From: Meconema thalassinum
Taxonomy: Eukaryota; Arthropoda; Insecta; Orthoptera; Tettigoniidae
Length of the DNA stretch: 64,000 bases
Reading direction: 5' to 3'
Assembly (NCBI GenBank): GCA_946902985.2
Contig: OX336393.1
Span: 357,474,779-357,538,778 of the forward strand
Both the position numbers and the translations under genes were made by a program. Positions 11,684 through 20,505 of the stretch are shown here, in pieces; within the stretch, counting starts at the first letter, position 1, and each line of letters begins with the position of its first letter. The notes under the pieces were generated by a model. The model saw only the letters and a list, made by a program, of their open reading frames with translations, had not been told where the DNA came from and did no database searches.

Positions 11684-11853
11684 GTCAACTGTCAAGCATA
11701 GACTAAGCTCTAGTAAAGTCAACTTGGTAATAAGAATACTAGTTTAATGTGAGAGCAAATATGGATCCAAAGAGTTCAGGTAAAAGTGGAAGCAAATAAG
11801 CAAATATTAGAACCAAGAGTGGGGTTAAAAGTGGTCGCAAAGTGGTAGACCCA

Positions 11854-12534
11854 TTACACAATAATTTCAGCATGACGAAGCTCTTGTTCAATTTCTTTGA
11901 TTTCCCAATCGTGACCGATATGCCCAGCTTGTCGTAAAGCATGCAATTGTCGAAGCCGTTGAATTAGCTTACTGGGTTTGATCCAGTATACAAATTTAAC
12001 AAATGGATTTTTAGGTGTAAACAAAGCACTACCATTATCATGATCATTATCATCATCATCATTATCATCATCATAATCACCATTATCATCATGACCATCA
12101 TCACTGTTACTATATAGTCCTTTTTGATCCTCTTGCAATACCATTTTATTTATAGTCTGAGTTGATTTTGATAGTGTTGAAGGATTCTTGGACGTTGACA
12201 AGTGTCCTAACATGACGTTTTGAGGACATGATAAGTCCTTTTGAACAAACACTGCACTATCTTTAGCCGCAATATCGTTTTCTTGAACTTGCTTTTTAGC
12301 ATTTTGATAATTGTTTGTAAACAGTAAGCGTGGTTCGTTTCGAGCACTACATTGATGAACACTCACACTTAAAACCTTTCCATTTTTACTTTTCAGATTG
12401 CCTCGACATTTTGTTGACCTCTCTTTTGAGCATTGCCAGAATATTATTCCATTCACATTCTGGCGATTATAGTTATAGGAGTAGCCTTGATAGAGTGCAC
12501 GTAGCCTACCTTTGTTGGTTGTAATAAGTTCCAT
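11854..12534 (-). CDS. FLYWCH-type zinc-finger protein 1, left-arm copy, 226 aa
   Basis: Residues 1-65 are a FLYWCH-like zinc finger with Tyr15, Gly17-Tyr18, Phe32-Trp33 and putative zinc ligands Cys35, Cys43, His60 and Cys62. A polar linker (65-135) leads to an Asp/Asn-rich acidic tract (about 135-165) and a conserved C-terminal region (about 172-226: FVKFVYWIKPSKLIQRLRQL, then a Glu-rich helix-like end EQELRHAEIIV). The frame is fully open. FLYWCH proteins are usually DNA-binding; an accessory or regulatory role for the element is inferred. The three paralogues are head-to-tail, with gene 1 nearest the palindrome centre. The ATG is chosen because the conserved 45-bp leader ends there. Confidence 0.75.
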   Translation of the reverse strand: MELITTNKGRLRALYQGYSYNYNRQNVNGIIFWQCSKERSTKCRGNLKSKNGKVLSVSVHQCSARNEPRLLFTNNYQNAKKQVQENDIAAKDSAVFVQKDLSCPQNVMLGHLSTSKNPSTLSKSTQTINKMVLQEDQKGLYSNSDDGHDDNGDYDDDNDDDDNDHDNGSALFTPKNPFVKFVYWIKPSKLIQRLRQLHALRQAGHIGHDWEIKEIEQELRHAEIIV

Positions 12535-12580
12535 AGTAGTAACTGACCTGTCAGTACGATGTTCACACTACAAAGATTAC
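12535..12580 (-). promoter_or_regulatory. Conserved leader before FLYWCH gene 1 (left arm)
   Basis: CTTTGTAGTGTGAACATCGT followed by ACTGACAGGTCAGTTACTAC and ATGG matches the leader of gene 3. The TGTGAACA core also resembles (reverse complement TGTTCACA) the palindromic motif repeated upstream of the element B polymerase gene. Confidence 0.5.
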
Positions 12581-12616
12581 AATTGTTTTGCTGATGGAGA
12601 GACCTACCTTAAGCTT

Positions 12617-12990
12617 ATATATTGGCTTATGTGTTGGCTTTTTGTGTTGGCTTTTCGTGTTGGCTTTTGTGTTGGCTTATGTGTTGGCTTTTTGTGTTGA
12701 CTTTTTGTGTTGGCTTTTTGTGTTGGCTTTTCGTGTTGGCTTTTGTGTTGGCTTTTTGTGTTGGCTTTTTGTGTTGGCTTTTCGTGTTGGCTTTTCTGTT
12801 GGCATTTGGTGTTGGCTTTTGTGTTGGCTTTTTGTGTTGGCTTTTCGTGTTGGCATTTCGTGTTGGCTTTTCGTGTTGGCTTTTTTGTATTGGCCTTTCA
12901 TGTTGGCTTTTTGTATTGGCTTTTCGTGTTGGCTTTTTGTGTGGGCTTTTTGTGTTGGCTTTAGTATTGGCTTTTGTATTGGCTTATTTG
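12617..12990. repeat. GTTGGCTTTTTGT minisatellite, left arm of element A
   Basis: About 30 units of 11-13 bp (GTGTTGGCTTTTTGT and variants). All six frames stay open for long distances and give Phe/Leu/Val/Cys/Trp-rich peptides that imitate membrane proteins, but the frame changes with unit length, so it is non-coding. The same unit occurs in both arms of element B. Confidence 0.9.
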
Positions 12991-13084
12991 ACAAGTTATT
13001 TGTGTCAATGTATTTAGTGGATTTTTTTGTTGGTGTTGGAAAGTAGTTGAATGAGAGGGAATATTTAAAGACTTAACCTCAGCT

Positions 13085-13282
13085 CACTAACCTAACCTAA
13101 CCTAACCTAACTTTACCTAACCTAACCTAACCTTTCAACTCTCAGATGTTAATTAAATTCTGTGCATAGTCGAGTTGGAACCCAAGACCTCAGGGGTAAA
13201 AAAAACAATTATTTTTGACGGCTTATTTTGGTAACTTATTTTAATGGCTAACCTAACTTTACCTAACCTAACCTAACCTCAG
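13085..13282. repeat. (CCTAA)n telomere-type arrays in the spacer of element A
   Basis: Short runs of CCTAA and CTTTACCTAA units at 13085-13132 and 13250-13282 match the insect telomeric repeat (TTAGG)n on the other strand. They are internal and interrupted, so they are not a chromosome end. Confidence 0.7.
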
Positions 13283-13289
13283 CTCACTT

Positions 13290-13622
13290 TGGATATTACT
13301 AGTAAGTGTTCATATCCTCTGCTAGGTAGCATGCTAGTAGTACAGGTAGTGCTCATATTTACCGCTAGGTAGCGGAAACATACTTTGCATGTTGCATGTG
13401 ACATTTGTGAAGTTTAACCACATGCAAGACGTGCTTGTATAAGTTCTCTATTTAAACTCAATATACAATTAACCACTAAATGTTCAGAACTAACATGTAT
13501 AGCCATGTTTAGGGTATATAGGAGACCCTTAGCAAGAAAGGCTGTCTAACCCACGAGTGTACAGCCTTGTCATACGCAGTAAACACCTGTTGGCAGAAAA
13601 CAACAACAACAACAATTTGAGA
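13290..13622 (+). other. Spacer segment homologous to the leader region of element B
   Basis: CTAGGTAGCGGAAACATACT, the TACAATTAA/GTTCAGAACTAACATGTAT stretch, CCCTTAGCAAGAA and CAGCCTTGTCATACGCAGTA occur in the same order in element B at about 51950-52330 and 53330-53520, where they lead into the polymerase gene. Here the sequence runs into AACAACAACAACAA and then the inverted arm, so the gene that should follow is gone. It is single-copy within element A. Confidence 0.7.
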
Positions 13623-13663
13623 AAGCCAACAAAAAACTGTTTCCTTTAAATACCTTAAATACC

Positions 13664-14012
13664 TTAACACAAAAAGCCCACACAAAAAGCCAACACGAAA
13701 AGCCAATACAAAAAGCCAACATGAAAGGCCAATACAAAAAAGCCAACACGAAAAGCCAACACGAAATGCCAACACGAAAAGCCAACACAAAAAGCCAACA
13801 CAAAAGCCAACACGAAATGCCAACAGAAAAGCCAACACGAAAAGCCAACACAAAAAGCCAACACAAAAAGCCAACACAAAAGCCAACACGAAAAGCCAAC
13901 ACAAAAAGCCAACACAAAAAGTCAACACAAAAAGCCAACACATAAGCCAACACAAAAGCCAACACGAAAAGCCAACACAAAAAGCCAACACATAAGCCAA
14001 TATATAAGCTTA
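13664..14012. repeat. GTTGGCTTTTTGT minisatellite, right arm of element A
   Basis: Inverted counterpart (AAAAGCCAACAC units). Its unit order mirrors the left array almost exactly, marking the inner limit of the palindrome arms. Confidence 0.9.
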
Positions 14013-14041
14013 AGGTAGGTCTCTCCATCAGCAAAACAATT

Positions 14042-14087
14042 GTAATCTTTGTAGTGTGAACATCGTACTGACAGGTCAGTTACTACT
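14042..14087 (+). promoter_or_regulatory. Conserved leader before FLYWCH gene 1 (right arm)
   Basis: Inverted copy of the left-arm leader, ending immediately at the start codon. Conservation between paralogue leaders rather than only between arms is the reason to suspect regulatory function. Confidence 0.5.
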
Positions 14088-14768
14088 ATGGAACTTATTA
14101 CAACCAACAAAGGTAGGCTACGTGCACTCTATCAAGGCTACTCCTATAACTATAATCGCCAGAATGTGAATGGAATAATATTCTGGCAATGCTCAAAAGA
14201 GAGGTCAACAAAATGTCGAGGCAATCTGAAAAGTAAAAATGGAAAGGTTTTAAGTGTGAGTGTTCATCAATGTAGTGCTCGAAACGAACCACGCTTACTG
14301 TTTACAAACAATTATCAAAATGCTAAAAAGCAAGTTCAAGAAAACGATATTGCGGCTAAAGATAGTGCAGTGTTTGTTCAAAAGGACTTATCATGTCCTC
14401 AAAACGTCATGTTAGGACAATTGTCAACGTCCAAGAATCCTTCAACACTATCAAAATCAACTCAGACTATAAATAAAATGGTATTGCAAGAGGATCAAAA
14501 AGGACTATATAGTAACACTGATGATGGTCATGATGATAATGGTGATTATGATGATGATAATGATGATGATGATAATGATCATGATAATGGTAGTGCTTTG
14601 TTTACACCTAAAAATCCATTTGTTAAATTTGTATACTGGATCAAACCCAGTAAGCTAATGCAACGGCTTCGACAATTGCATGCTTTACGACAAGCTGGGC
14701 ATATCGGTCACGATTGGGAAATCAAAGAAATTGAACAAGAGCTTCGTCATGCTGAAATTATTGTGTAA
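14088..14768 (+). CDS. FLYWCH-type zinc-finger protein 1, right-arm copy, 226 aa
   Basis: Full-length inverted duplicate of the left-arm gene, differing at three residues that I can see (Gln for His in the linker, Thr for Ser before the acidic tract, Met for Ile in the C-terminal region). All zinc ligands are kept. That both copies stay open while genes 2 and 3 are damaged suggests gene 1 was under selection more recently, or is the youngest; a synonymous/non-synonymous comparison with relatives would tell. Confidence 0.75.
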   Translation: MELITTNKGRLRALYQGYSYNYNRQNVNGIIFWQCSKERSTKCRGNLKSKNGKVLSVSVHQCSARNEPRLLFTNNYQNAKKQVQENDIAAKDSAVFVQKDLSCPQNVMLGQLSTSKNPSTLSKSTQTINKMVLQEDQKGLYSNTDDGHDDNGDYDDDNDDDDNDHDNGSALFTPKNPFVKFVYWIKPSKLMQRLRQLHALRQAGHIGHDWEIKEIEQELRHAEIIV

Positions 14769-14938
14769 TGGGTCTACCACTTTGCGACCACTTTTAACCC
14801 CACTCTTGGTTCTAATATTTGCTTATTTGCTTCCACTTTTACCTGAACTCTTTGGATCCATATTTGCTCTCACATTAAACTAGTATTCTTATTACCAAGT
14901 TGACTTTACTAGAGCTTAGTCTATGCTTGACAGTTGAC

Positions 14939-15634
14939 ATGGAAGTATCAGTGACTAGGTATGGTAAGCCTTACGCATACTATAAAGGATATTCATATAT
15001 TGTGAAACGAACCAATAAAAATGGAACTGTTATTTAGTGCTGTTCGAAACAACGATCTAAAAAGTGTCGAGGAATGATTAAGACAAAAGGCTCCAACATA
15101 CTTATTTCAATCGATCATCATTGTAAATCTCAAAATAATACTCATTTAAATGGACAAAATACTCTAACCAAGGTAAAAAAGCAAGACCAAGAAAAAAATA
15201 GTGGGGCTCAAGATAGTGCTTTGTTTGTTAAAGAGCATTTATTATCTCCTGAAAAAGACATGTTAGGACAGTCGTTAACGTCTAAGAAACCTCTAACACT
15301 ATCAAAGACAACACAAACTATGCCAAAGGTTTTTGCATTGCAAGATGAACAAAAAGGATTAGATAGTAATAGTGATGATGATTATATTGATGATAATTAT
15401 ATTGATGATGATAACCATGATGATGATGATGATTATGATGATAATGATGATGATGAAGATAATGGTTTACACCCAAAAAAATCATTTGTTAAATTTGTTT
15501 ACTGGAACAATCCCAGTAAGCTAATCCAGCGGCTTCAGTACTTGCATACCTGTAAACAGGCTGGTCATACTAAATATGAGGAAGAACTTTTGGATATAGA
15601 AAATGAGCTTCGTGATGCTAAAATTATAGTGTAA
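14939..15634 (+). pseudogene. FLYWCH-type zinc-finger protein 2, right-arm copy, one nonsense codon
   Basis: It has the same TAG at the FWxC tryptophan as the left-arm copy, but no second frameshift: from 15074 to 15634 it stays open for 186 codons through linker, acidic tract and C-terminal domain. Sharing the stop means it arose before arm duplication or was copied between arms. Readthrough or an internal start cannot be excluded, but loss of the finger is the simplest reading. Confidence 0.7.
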
Positions 15635-15689
15635 TGAATCCATGTAACCGCTTAAACTATTTCTTAACAATACATGTAATATTTTCTAC

Positions 15690-15928
15690 CACTTTGCAAC
15701 CACTTTCCTAGTTTGCTACCACTTTTCTACCACTTTGCTACCACTTTTCTACTACTTTTCTGCCAGTTTTCTACCACTTTTCTACCACTTTGCTACTACT
15801 TTTCTGCCACTTTTCTACCACTTTTCTACCACTTTTCTACCACTTTGCTACCACTTTTCTACCACTATGTTACCAATTGTCTACCTCTTTGCTACCACGT
15901 TTCTACCACTTTTCTATCACTTTAAACT
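15690..15928. repeat. Minisatellite of 11-bp units, right arm
   Basis: Inverted copy of the left-arm array (TTTCTACCACT units), at the same position between FLYWCH genes 2 and 3. Confidence 0.85.
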
Positions 15929-16027
15929 GTACATATTAAATATAAAAGCCAACGCTAAATAATTCTATTACCAGAACCGAGATAACCTTTGTAGTGTGCA
16001 AATCATACTAACAGGTTAGTTACTACT

Positions 16028-16482
16028 ATGGAACTTACTCCAACTAACCGAGGTAAACAACGTGTACTCTATAAAGGCTACTCTTATAACTATAGACGAC
16101 AAAATGTAAAAGGAATAATATTCTGGCAATGCTCGAAACAAAGGTCAACAACATGTCGAGGCAATATGAAAAGTAGACATAGTGTGGTTTTAAGTGTGAG
16201 TGATCATCAATGTAGTGCTCCAGACAAAACACTAATGGTATTGACAAAAATCATCAGAATGCTAAAAAGTTAGTACAAGAGAAAGATGTTGCTACTCAAA
16301 ATAGTGCATTGTTTGTTGAGGAACGTTTAACCCCTGTTGTAAAAGTTATGTTGTATCCATCTTCCACGCATCAAGAGTCATCAACATCACAGACTATGCA
16401 AGAAGTAGTGTTGTTGTTGTTTGAAGGGGCTGAACTACAAAGTCATCTGCCCTTGATATGCAAGTGGATCGAAAAGGACTAG
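16028..16482 (+). pseudogene. FLYWCH-type zinc-finger protein 3, right-arm copy, frameshifted
   Basis: It begins like the left-arm copy but has one base fewer in an A-run at about 16247-16252, so translation leaves frame after about residue 75 and stops near 16273. The zinc finger itself is intact. The frameshift shows that the two arms are diverging rather than being one sequence assembled twice. Confidence 0.65.
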
Positions 16483-16746
16483 ATAGTAATAGACAAAAGA
16501 GAGTTGTAGTTTGTATATAACTATTGTACAAGTACTTACATTAAATAAATAAAAATAGTGTATGGGTATTGTCTGTTTTTCTTAATTGCTATCCCTATGT
16601 TCCACTATTAATGCAATTGTTAACCATCAACATTCTCTGACTATGTTCGCAAAGAGAGTGACCTTAAACAATACACTCTATTTATGGTTTGTGTACCGAG
16701 TACACAATAATACAATGTGGTCAAGCCATGTTGAGGCAATAGTTAT

Positions 16747-16831
16747 ATCAGGTAAGGGATTCGAACCCTTGCTTTCTTGTACAGAAAATTTGAACTTAAG
16801 TCAAACACCATAACCACTCGGTCAACCTGAC
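16747..16831 (-). tRNA. tRNA-Leu(UAA), element A right arm
   Basis: I see no base difference from the left-arm copy within the 85 nt, so all stems and the UAA anticodon are kept while nearby sequence has some substitutions. It could be an active suppressor of element-encoded leucine shortage or simply a captured host tRNA; sequence alone does not decide. Confidence 0.85.
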
Positions 16832-17112
16832 TGTTACTAATTTAATTATTTTTGTGGACTTGAGTGTTTATAAAACTTTTTCCAGTATACATTGACTAAA
16901 CCACTTGTTTGTTTTGAAATATAGATTTTGTTTTGTTTGACCATAACATTGCAGTTATGAGTCTTGTGAACTGGGTGTTTAATATAGGGTTAAAGGCATT
17001 ATAAAATAATTTTAGAAAAGCTCTTAGGTATCGTGTCATGGGTTTTAGTAATGCATTACTGTTCGTTGACTAACATTTACCGTTACACAACATTATTTTG
17101 GTGAGCTCTACA

Positions 17113-17222
17113 TGTTGTTGTTTGAGTCGTCAGTCTTTTGACTGGTTTGATGCAGATCTCCATGCCTCCCTCCCCCGAGCGAAACGTCTCATTTCTATAT
17201 AGCTACCACACACTACATTCAA
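17113..17222 (-). mobile_element. RTE-like LINE 3' fragment, element A right arm
   Basis: Inverted copy of the left-arm fragment, present at the equivalent position. Confidence 0.75.
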
Positions 17223-17224
17223 GG

Positions 17225-17395
17225 CTATCTGTTTAACATATTATAACCTTGGATCTCCCCTACAAGCTCTTGGGTTCAATTCCTAGATTTAACACAAACT
17301 TTTAAAAGCGGTATGATAACTAAAACTAGTCTACTCAGCCTCGGGTGGTCCAAATAAGTAGAGAGGGTTTGTTTCACACCTCAACCATAGAGCAC
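17225..17395 (+). mobile_element. SINE relic in element A, right arm
   Basis: Mirror copy of the left-arm relic, with the degraded B-box-like TGGGTTCAATTCC followed by the diverged SINE body. Confidence 0.6.
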
Positions 17396-17419
17396 TATGT
17401 TCTTTTCTTTTTTTAAATA

Positions 17420-17905
17420 ATGATAGCCATTTGTTCAATTTTACATTTCACACATTGCAATTTGTCAATTTTCCATTTGCATTTTTTAAATGACAGTTTG
17501 ATGTTTTTCAATTTCATGATATGGAAACATGGATTTTTCCATTTTCATATTTACACATTTGTCAATTTCCCATTTGCATATATTTTCTTAAATGTCCGTT
17601 TAAGGTTTTTAAAATTTTGTCTATATGGAAACATGGATTTTCCATTTTGCTGTTTACAAATTTTTTATATATTTATTTTGTGTATGTTGAAAAAAATCGA
17701 TATTTCCAAAACAAGATTTTCTATTTTTCATTTTATGATTTTGTAAATAATATTAATGAGAGTGCTTGAACATGGATTTTCCATTTTGTTGTTTACAAAT
17801 TTTTTATATATTTATTTTGTGTATGTTGAAAAACGATATTTCCAAAACAAGATTTTTTTATTTTTCATTTTATGATTTTGTAAATGATCTTAATGTGAGT
17901 GCTTG
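17420..17905. repeat. AT-rich tandem repeat, element A right arm
   Basis: This is the inverted copy of the left-arm array, with near-identical units containing ATGGAAACATGGATTTT and GTTTACAAATTTTTTATAT. Confidence 0.75.
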
Positions 17906-18829
17906 GCCATGGCAATAATACAGTCTATGTTGTGTGAACCTGTGCAATTTTTAATTTATTTATTCACACATGTTGTACACCACCTATAGCTCTATGTGTA
18001 CAGTAAAGTCCTCAGCTCCACATATTTCTTTCTCTTTCCACCTGTGTTCTCTCATACATTACCCCTCCCCCTTTCCCTCCCTTCACCTCCCACCACTGGT
18101 GTTTGCAGCTCTTGCCTATCTATTGGTTGTGACATCATTCCGACAAGTTGCATCATACTTTTTACTGATTCAGCGATTCCCACGCTTTGAACATTCTGTT
18201 ATCAGGCACGTGGACAGCTAACGTCCCAGGCGAACACTGTGCCAGATCAAATTTCACGTCAACTTGCATTTTGTCACGTACGAAGCAAAACAGGATGTGA
18301 CTTGTTAACAGTTATCGCGCACGTGGACAGATAACACCCAAGCGAACACCTGTGGAAGATCAAATTTCACATGGACTTGCATTTTGTCACGTACGAAGCA
18401 AGACAGGATGTCACTGGTTTAGCCTACATGTGGTTTCACACAAGTTCACATGCATTTCGCACTTCCCTGCCACCACAATGGTCAGATTATTTCACCTTCA
18501 AGCGTCACCTGTTGTCAAGTCAGATCAACGCCTTCCAATAAGCTCAAATGACATTCACCTCCTGCTCCTCGGCAAGTTTGTTTTCTGTACTCGCTTCGAC
18601 CAACATAGAACCAAGTTCTCATCACCGTTTACACGTTAAAGGTAAAAGGTGTGAAAAAATGTACCCTCGCTCTGTCATAAACCGACCCGTCGAAATATCG
18701 ATTGATCTATTGAACACAGCCACCATGGTCAGCGACAGGTTCGTTGAAACACACACCCAGCCGTATCGTCTCTCTCAACCACCACGCTTCATGGACATTA
18801 TAAACAGGTAAAGAAAAAAAAAACAGGTT

Positions 18830-20050
18830 TTTTTCAACTTGTATGGCGTTAGGCCCTTTGTGAATTTTTTTTGGAAAAACTATCTACCACACTCGAAAGG
18901 GGGCTTTAGCCCAAGTCCTAGGACACCTCGTACATGTCTCTAGCGTTATTGGTTCGTGAAATATCGGCAAAAATCACAAAAAACACGTGTTTACCCCAAA
19001 ATCGAGTTTCCAAAATTAAAAAAAATATAACGAGTAGTTCATAGCAAAGAGGACGTCTTCCCGAATCCTTGGACCTGTCGTACATGCCTCTAGCGTTATT
19101 GGTTCGTGAGATATCGGCAAAATCACAAAAAACACGTGTTTACCCCAAAATCGAGTTTCCAATTTTTTTAAAAAAATTTAACGAGTGGTCCATAGCAAAG
19201 AGGACGTCACCCCGAGTCCTTGGACCCGTCGTACATGCCTCTAGCGTTATTGATTCGTGAGATATCGGCAAAATCACAAAAAACACGTGTTTACCCCAAA
19301 ATCGAGTTTCCAATTTTTTTTAAATTATAACGAGTGGTCCATAGCAGAGAGGACGTCACCCCGAGTCCTTGGACCTATCGAACATGCCTCTAGCATGATT
19401 GGTTCGCGAGATATTAAAAGCACATGACCTTTTAGTTTTGGTCTTTTAATCAAATAAAGAGGCTATAGGAAAGTAGGGGGCATCACTACGAGTGTTAGGA
19501 CACCCTGTATGTTCAAATCCGACCATTGGTTAGCGAGATATCAGCTTCGGGGCAAATACGAGGAGGGCTCAATAAGTTGGTAGACAGCTCCCGTGTCATC
19601 CCACAACTTACAAAACACAAATTTTTGCTCTAGCGACTTGAAATTTATTTTGGGGGTAGAGGGCATAGGGACCTTTCATTTATGTCAAATAAACGTTTTT
19701 GTAGAGTTCCTAGTTTCCAAAATATAGGATTTTCAAAATTCGAGTGTTTTCAAAAAAAAAAAGTAAAAAAGTTTCATTATAGAAAATAAAGGGCATAAAG
19801 ACCATTCGTTTGAGCCATGGCACAACGTTCTATCCTGTTTGGTTTTCAAGCTATAGCATATTTTCGAAAACGAAAAAATTTAAAAAAATTTTGAAAAATA
19901 TAATACATGGTCCATAGAAAAGAGGACGTCAGCCCGAGTCCTAGGACACCACATTTGTCAACATCCGACCATGCGTTTGAGAGATATTAATTATTTTAAC
20001 TTGTACAGTCGGGTACAAATAAAATGAGTGCGTTAGAATCGGCATTACCC
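18830..20050. repeat. Terminal degenerate array of element A, right arm
   Basis: This is the mirror copy of the left terminal array. Between about 18950 and 19390 a unit of about 120 bp (GGACGTC, CATGCCTCTAGCG, GAGATATCGGCAAAATCAC, CACGTGTTTACCCC) is present about four times in tandem. Confidence 0.75.
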
Positions 20051-20057
20051 CCCTACT

Positions 20058-20063
20058 GTTGGA
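20058..20063. repeat. Right target-site duplication of element A (GTTGGA)
   Basis: A perfect match to 6142-6147, immediately after the CCCCCCTACT terminus. Confidence 0.85.
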
Positions 20064-20329
20064 GACTTTGAGATTTAGAAATCCCAAATGATCCCTTGTG
20101 TCAGTCTGTACACTTCATTAAATGACCTGATAAAATTTAGCATTATGTTCTGACCATTCTTTAAAAAAATAATCTGTAAAATAATTATCTATATCTGTGC
20201 TAATTTTGAATCAGTTTCCATGCATATCTTCCAAAATATCCAACATAGTAAGTAAAATTTCAATTGTTTATTTTCATCAGTTTGTATTATTGACGTCATT
20301 TTCCAATGTCCAGGTATAGAATTTAACTC
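20064..20329. other. No feature recognised
   Basis: Flanking genomic DNA of element A; stops in all frames and no repeat match elsewhere in this window. Confidence 0.4.
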
Positions 20330-20505
20330 ATACCAAATTTGGATTCGATAGCTGCAGCCATTTTGGAGTTAGTAGGGAACACACACATACATAAGGAGAG
20401 ACAGACAGACAAAAGTACAGACAGACACACACACTTCTGTCCGGCTGATATCATAAGACTACTTTTTCATCATTTATCAAAATGTGAAAAGTAGGCTAAA
20501 AATTA
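20330..20505 (+). mobile_element. Helitron-like 3' end fragment
   Basis: A block with ACCAAATTTGGATTCGAT, CAGCCATTTTGGA and a CA/GACA-rich run is followed by a hairpin: AGACTACTTTTTCA pairs with a GTGAAAAGTAGGCT stretch, then AAAAAT. The same order of blocks and the AAAGTAGGCTAA hairpin end close the elements at 25124 and (inverted) 47985. A hairpin followed by CTRR is typical of Helitron ends; the assignment is inferred. Confidence 0.45.

Larger units (their letters stand above)
6148..12956 (+). repeat. Element A, left inverted arm
   Basis: It pairs with 13667-20057 read on the minus strand. It is about 0.4 kb longer than its partner, largely because 6300-6600 is repeated at about 7020-7320. 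The stretch 7850-8790 contains no recognised gene; its open frames are short and recur identically in the right arm. Confidence 0.85.
6148..20057. mobile_element. Element A: 13.9 kb palindromic Polinton-related element
   Basis: The sequence reads AGTAGGGGGGTAATGCCGAT inward from both ends and is flanked by a perfect 6-bp duplication. The left arm (6148-12956) and right arm (13667-20057) are inverted copies around a 710-bp spacer. From end to centre each arm holds: a terminal array; a stretch with no recognised gene; an AT-rich array; a SINE relic; an RTE 3' tail; a tRNA-Leu; three FLYWCH genes; and a GTTGGCTTTT minisatellite. No polymerase, integrase or capsid gene is visible. Polinton kinship is inferred from the AG terminus, the 6-bp duplication, and the termini and modules shared with polymerase-bearing element B. 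Arm differences are few (single substitutions, homopolymer changes, different array copy numbers), implying youth or gene conversion. Confidence 0.8.
13667..20057 (-). repeat. Element A, right inverted arm
   Basis: It is the reverse complement of the left arm. It carries extra copies of a unit of about 120 bp near 18950-19390 that are fewer or arranged differently on the left, so it is not an exact mirror of the left arm. Confidence 0.85.

Noticed and set aside
13085..13282. A chromosome end or telomere
   Set aside because: The (CCTAA)n runs are short, interrupted and embedded in element A with sequence continuing on both sides.
12588..14034. Long open frames encoding Phe/Leu/Val/Cys/Trp-rich multi-pass membrane-like proteins
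   Set aside because: They are read through a GTTGGCTTTT minisatellite that is open in all frames, with varying unit length and no conserved start.
6148..20057. The inverted duplications being long-read foldback or assembly artefacts
   Set aside because: Both elements end at matching termini flanked by target duplications. Their arms carry private insertions, frameshifts and array changes, which an artefact would not create.
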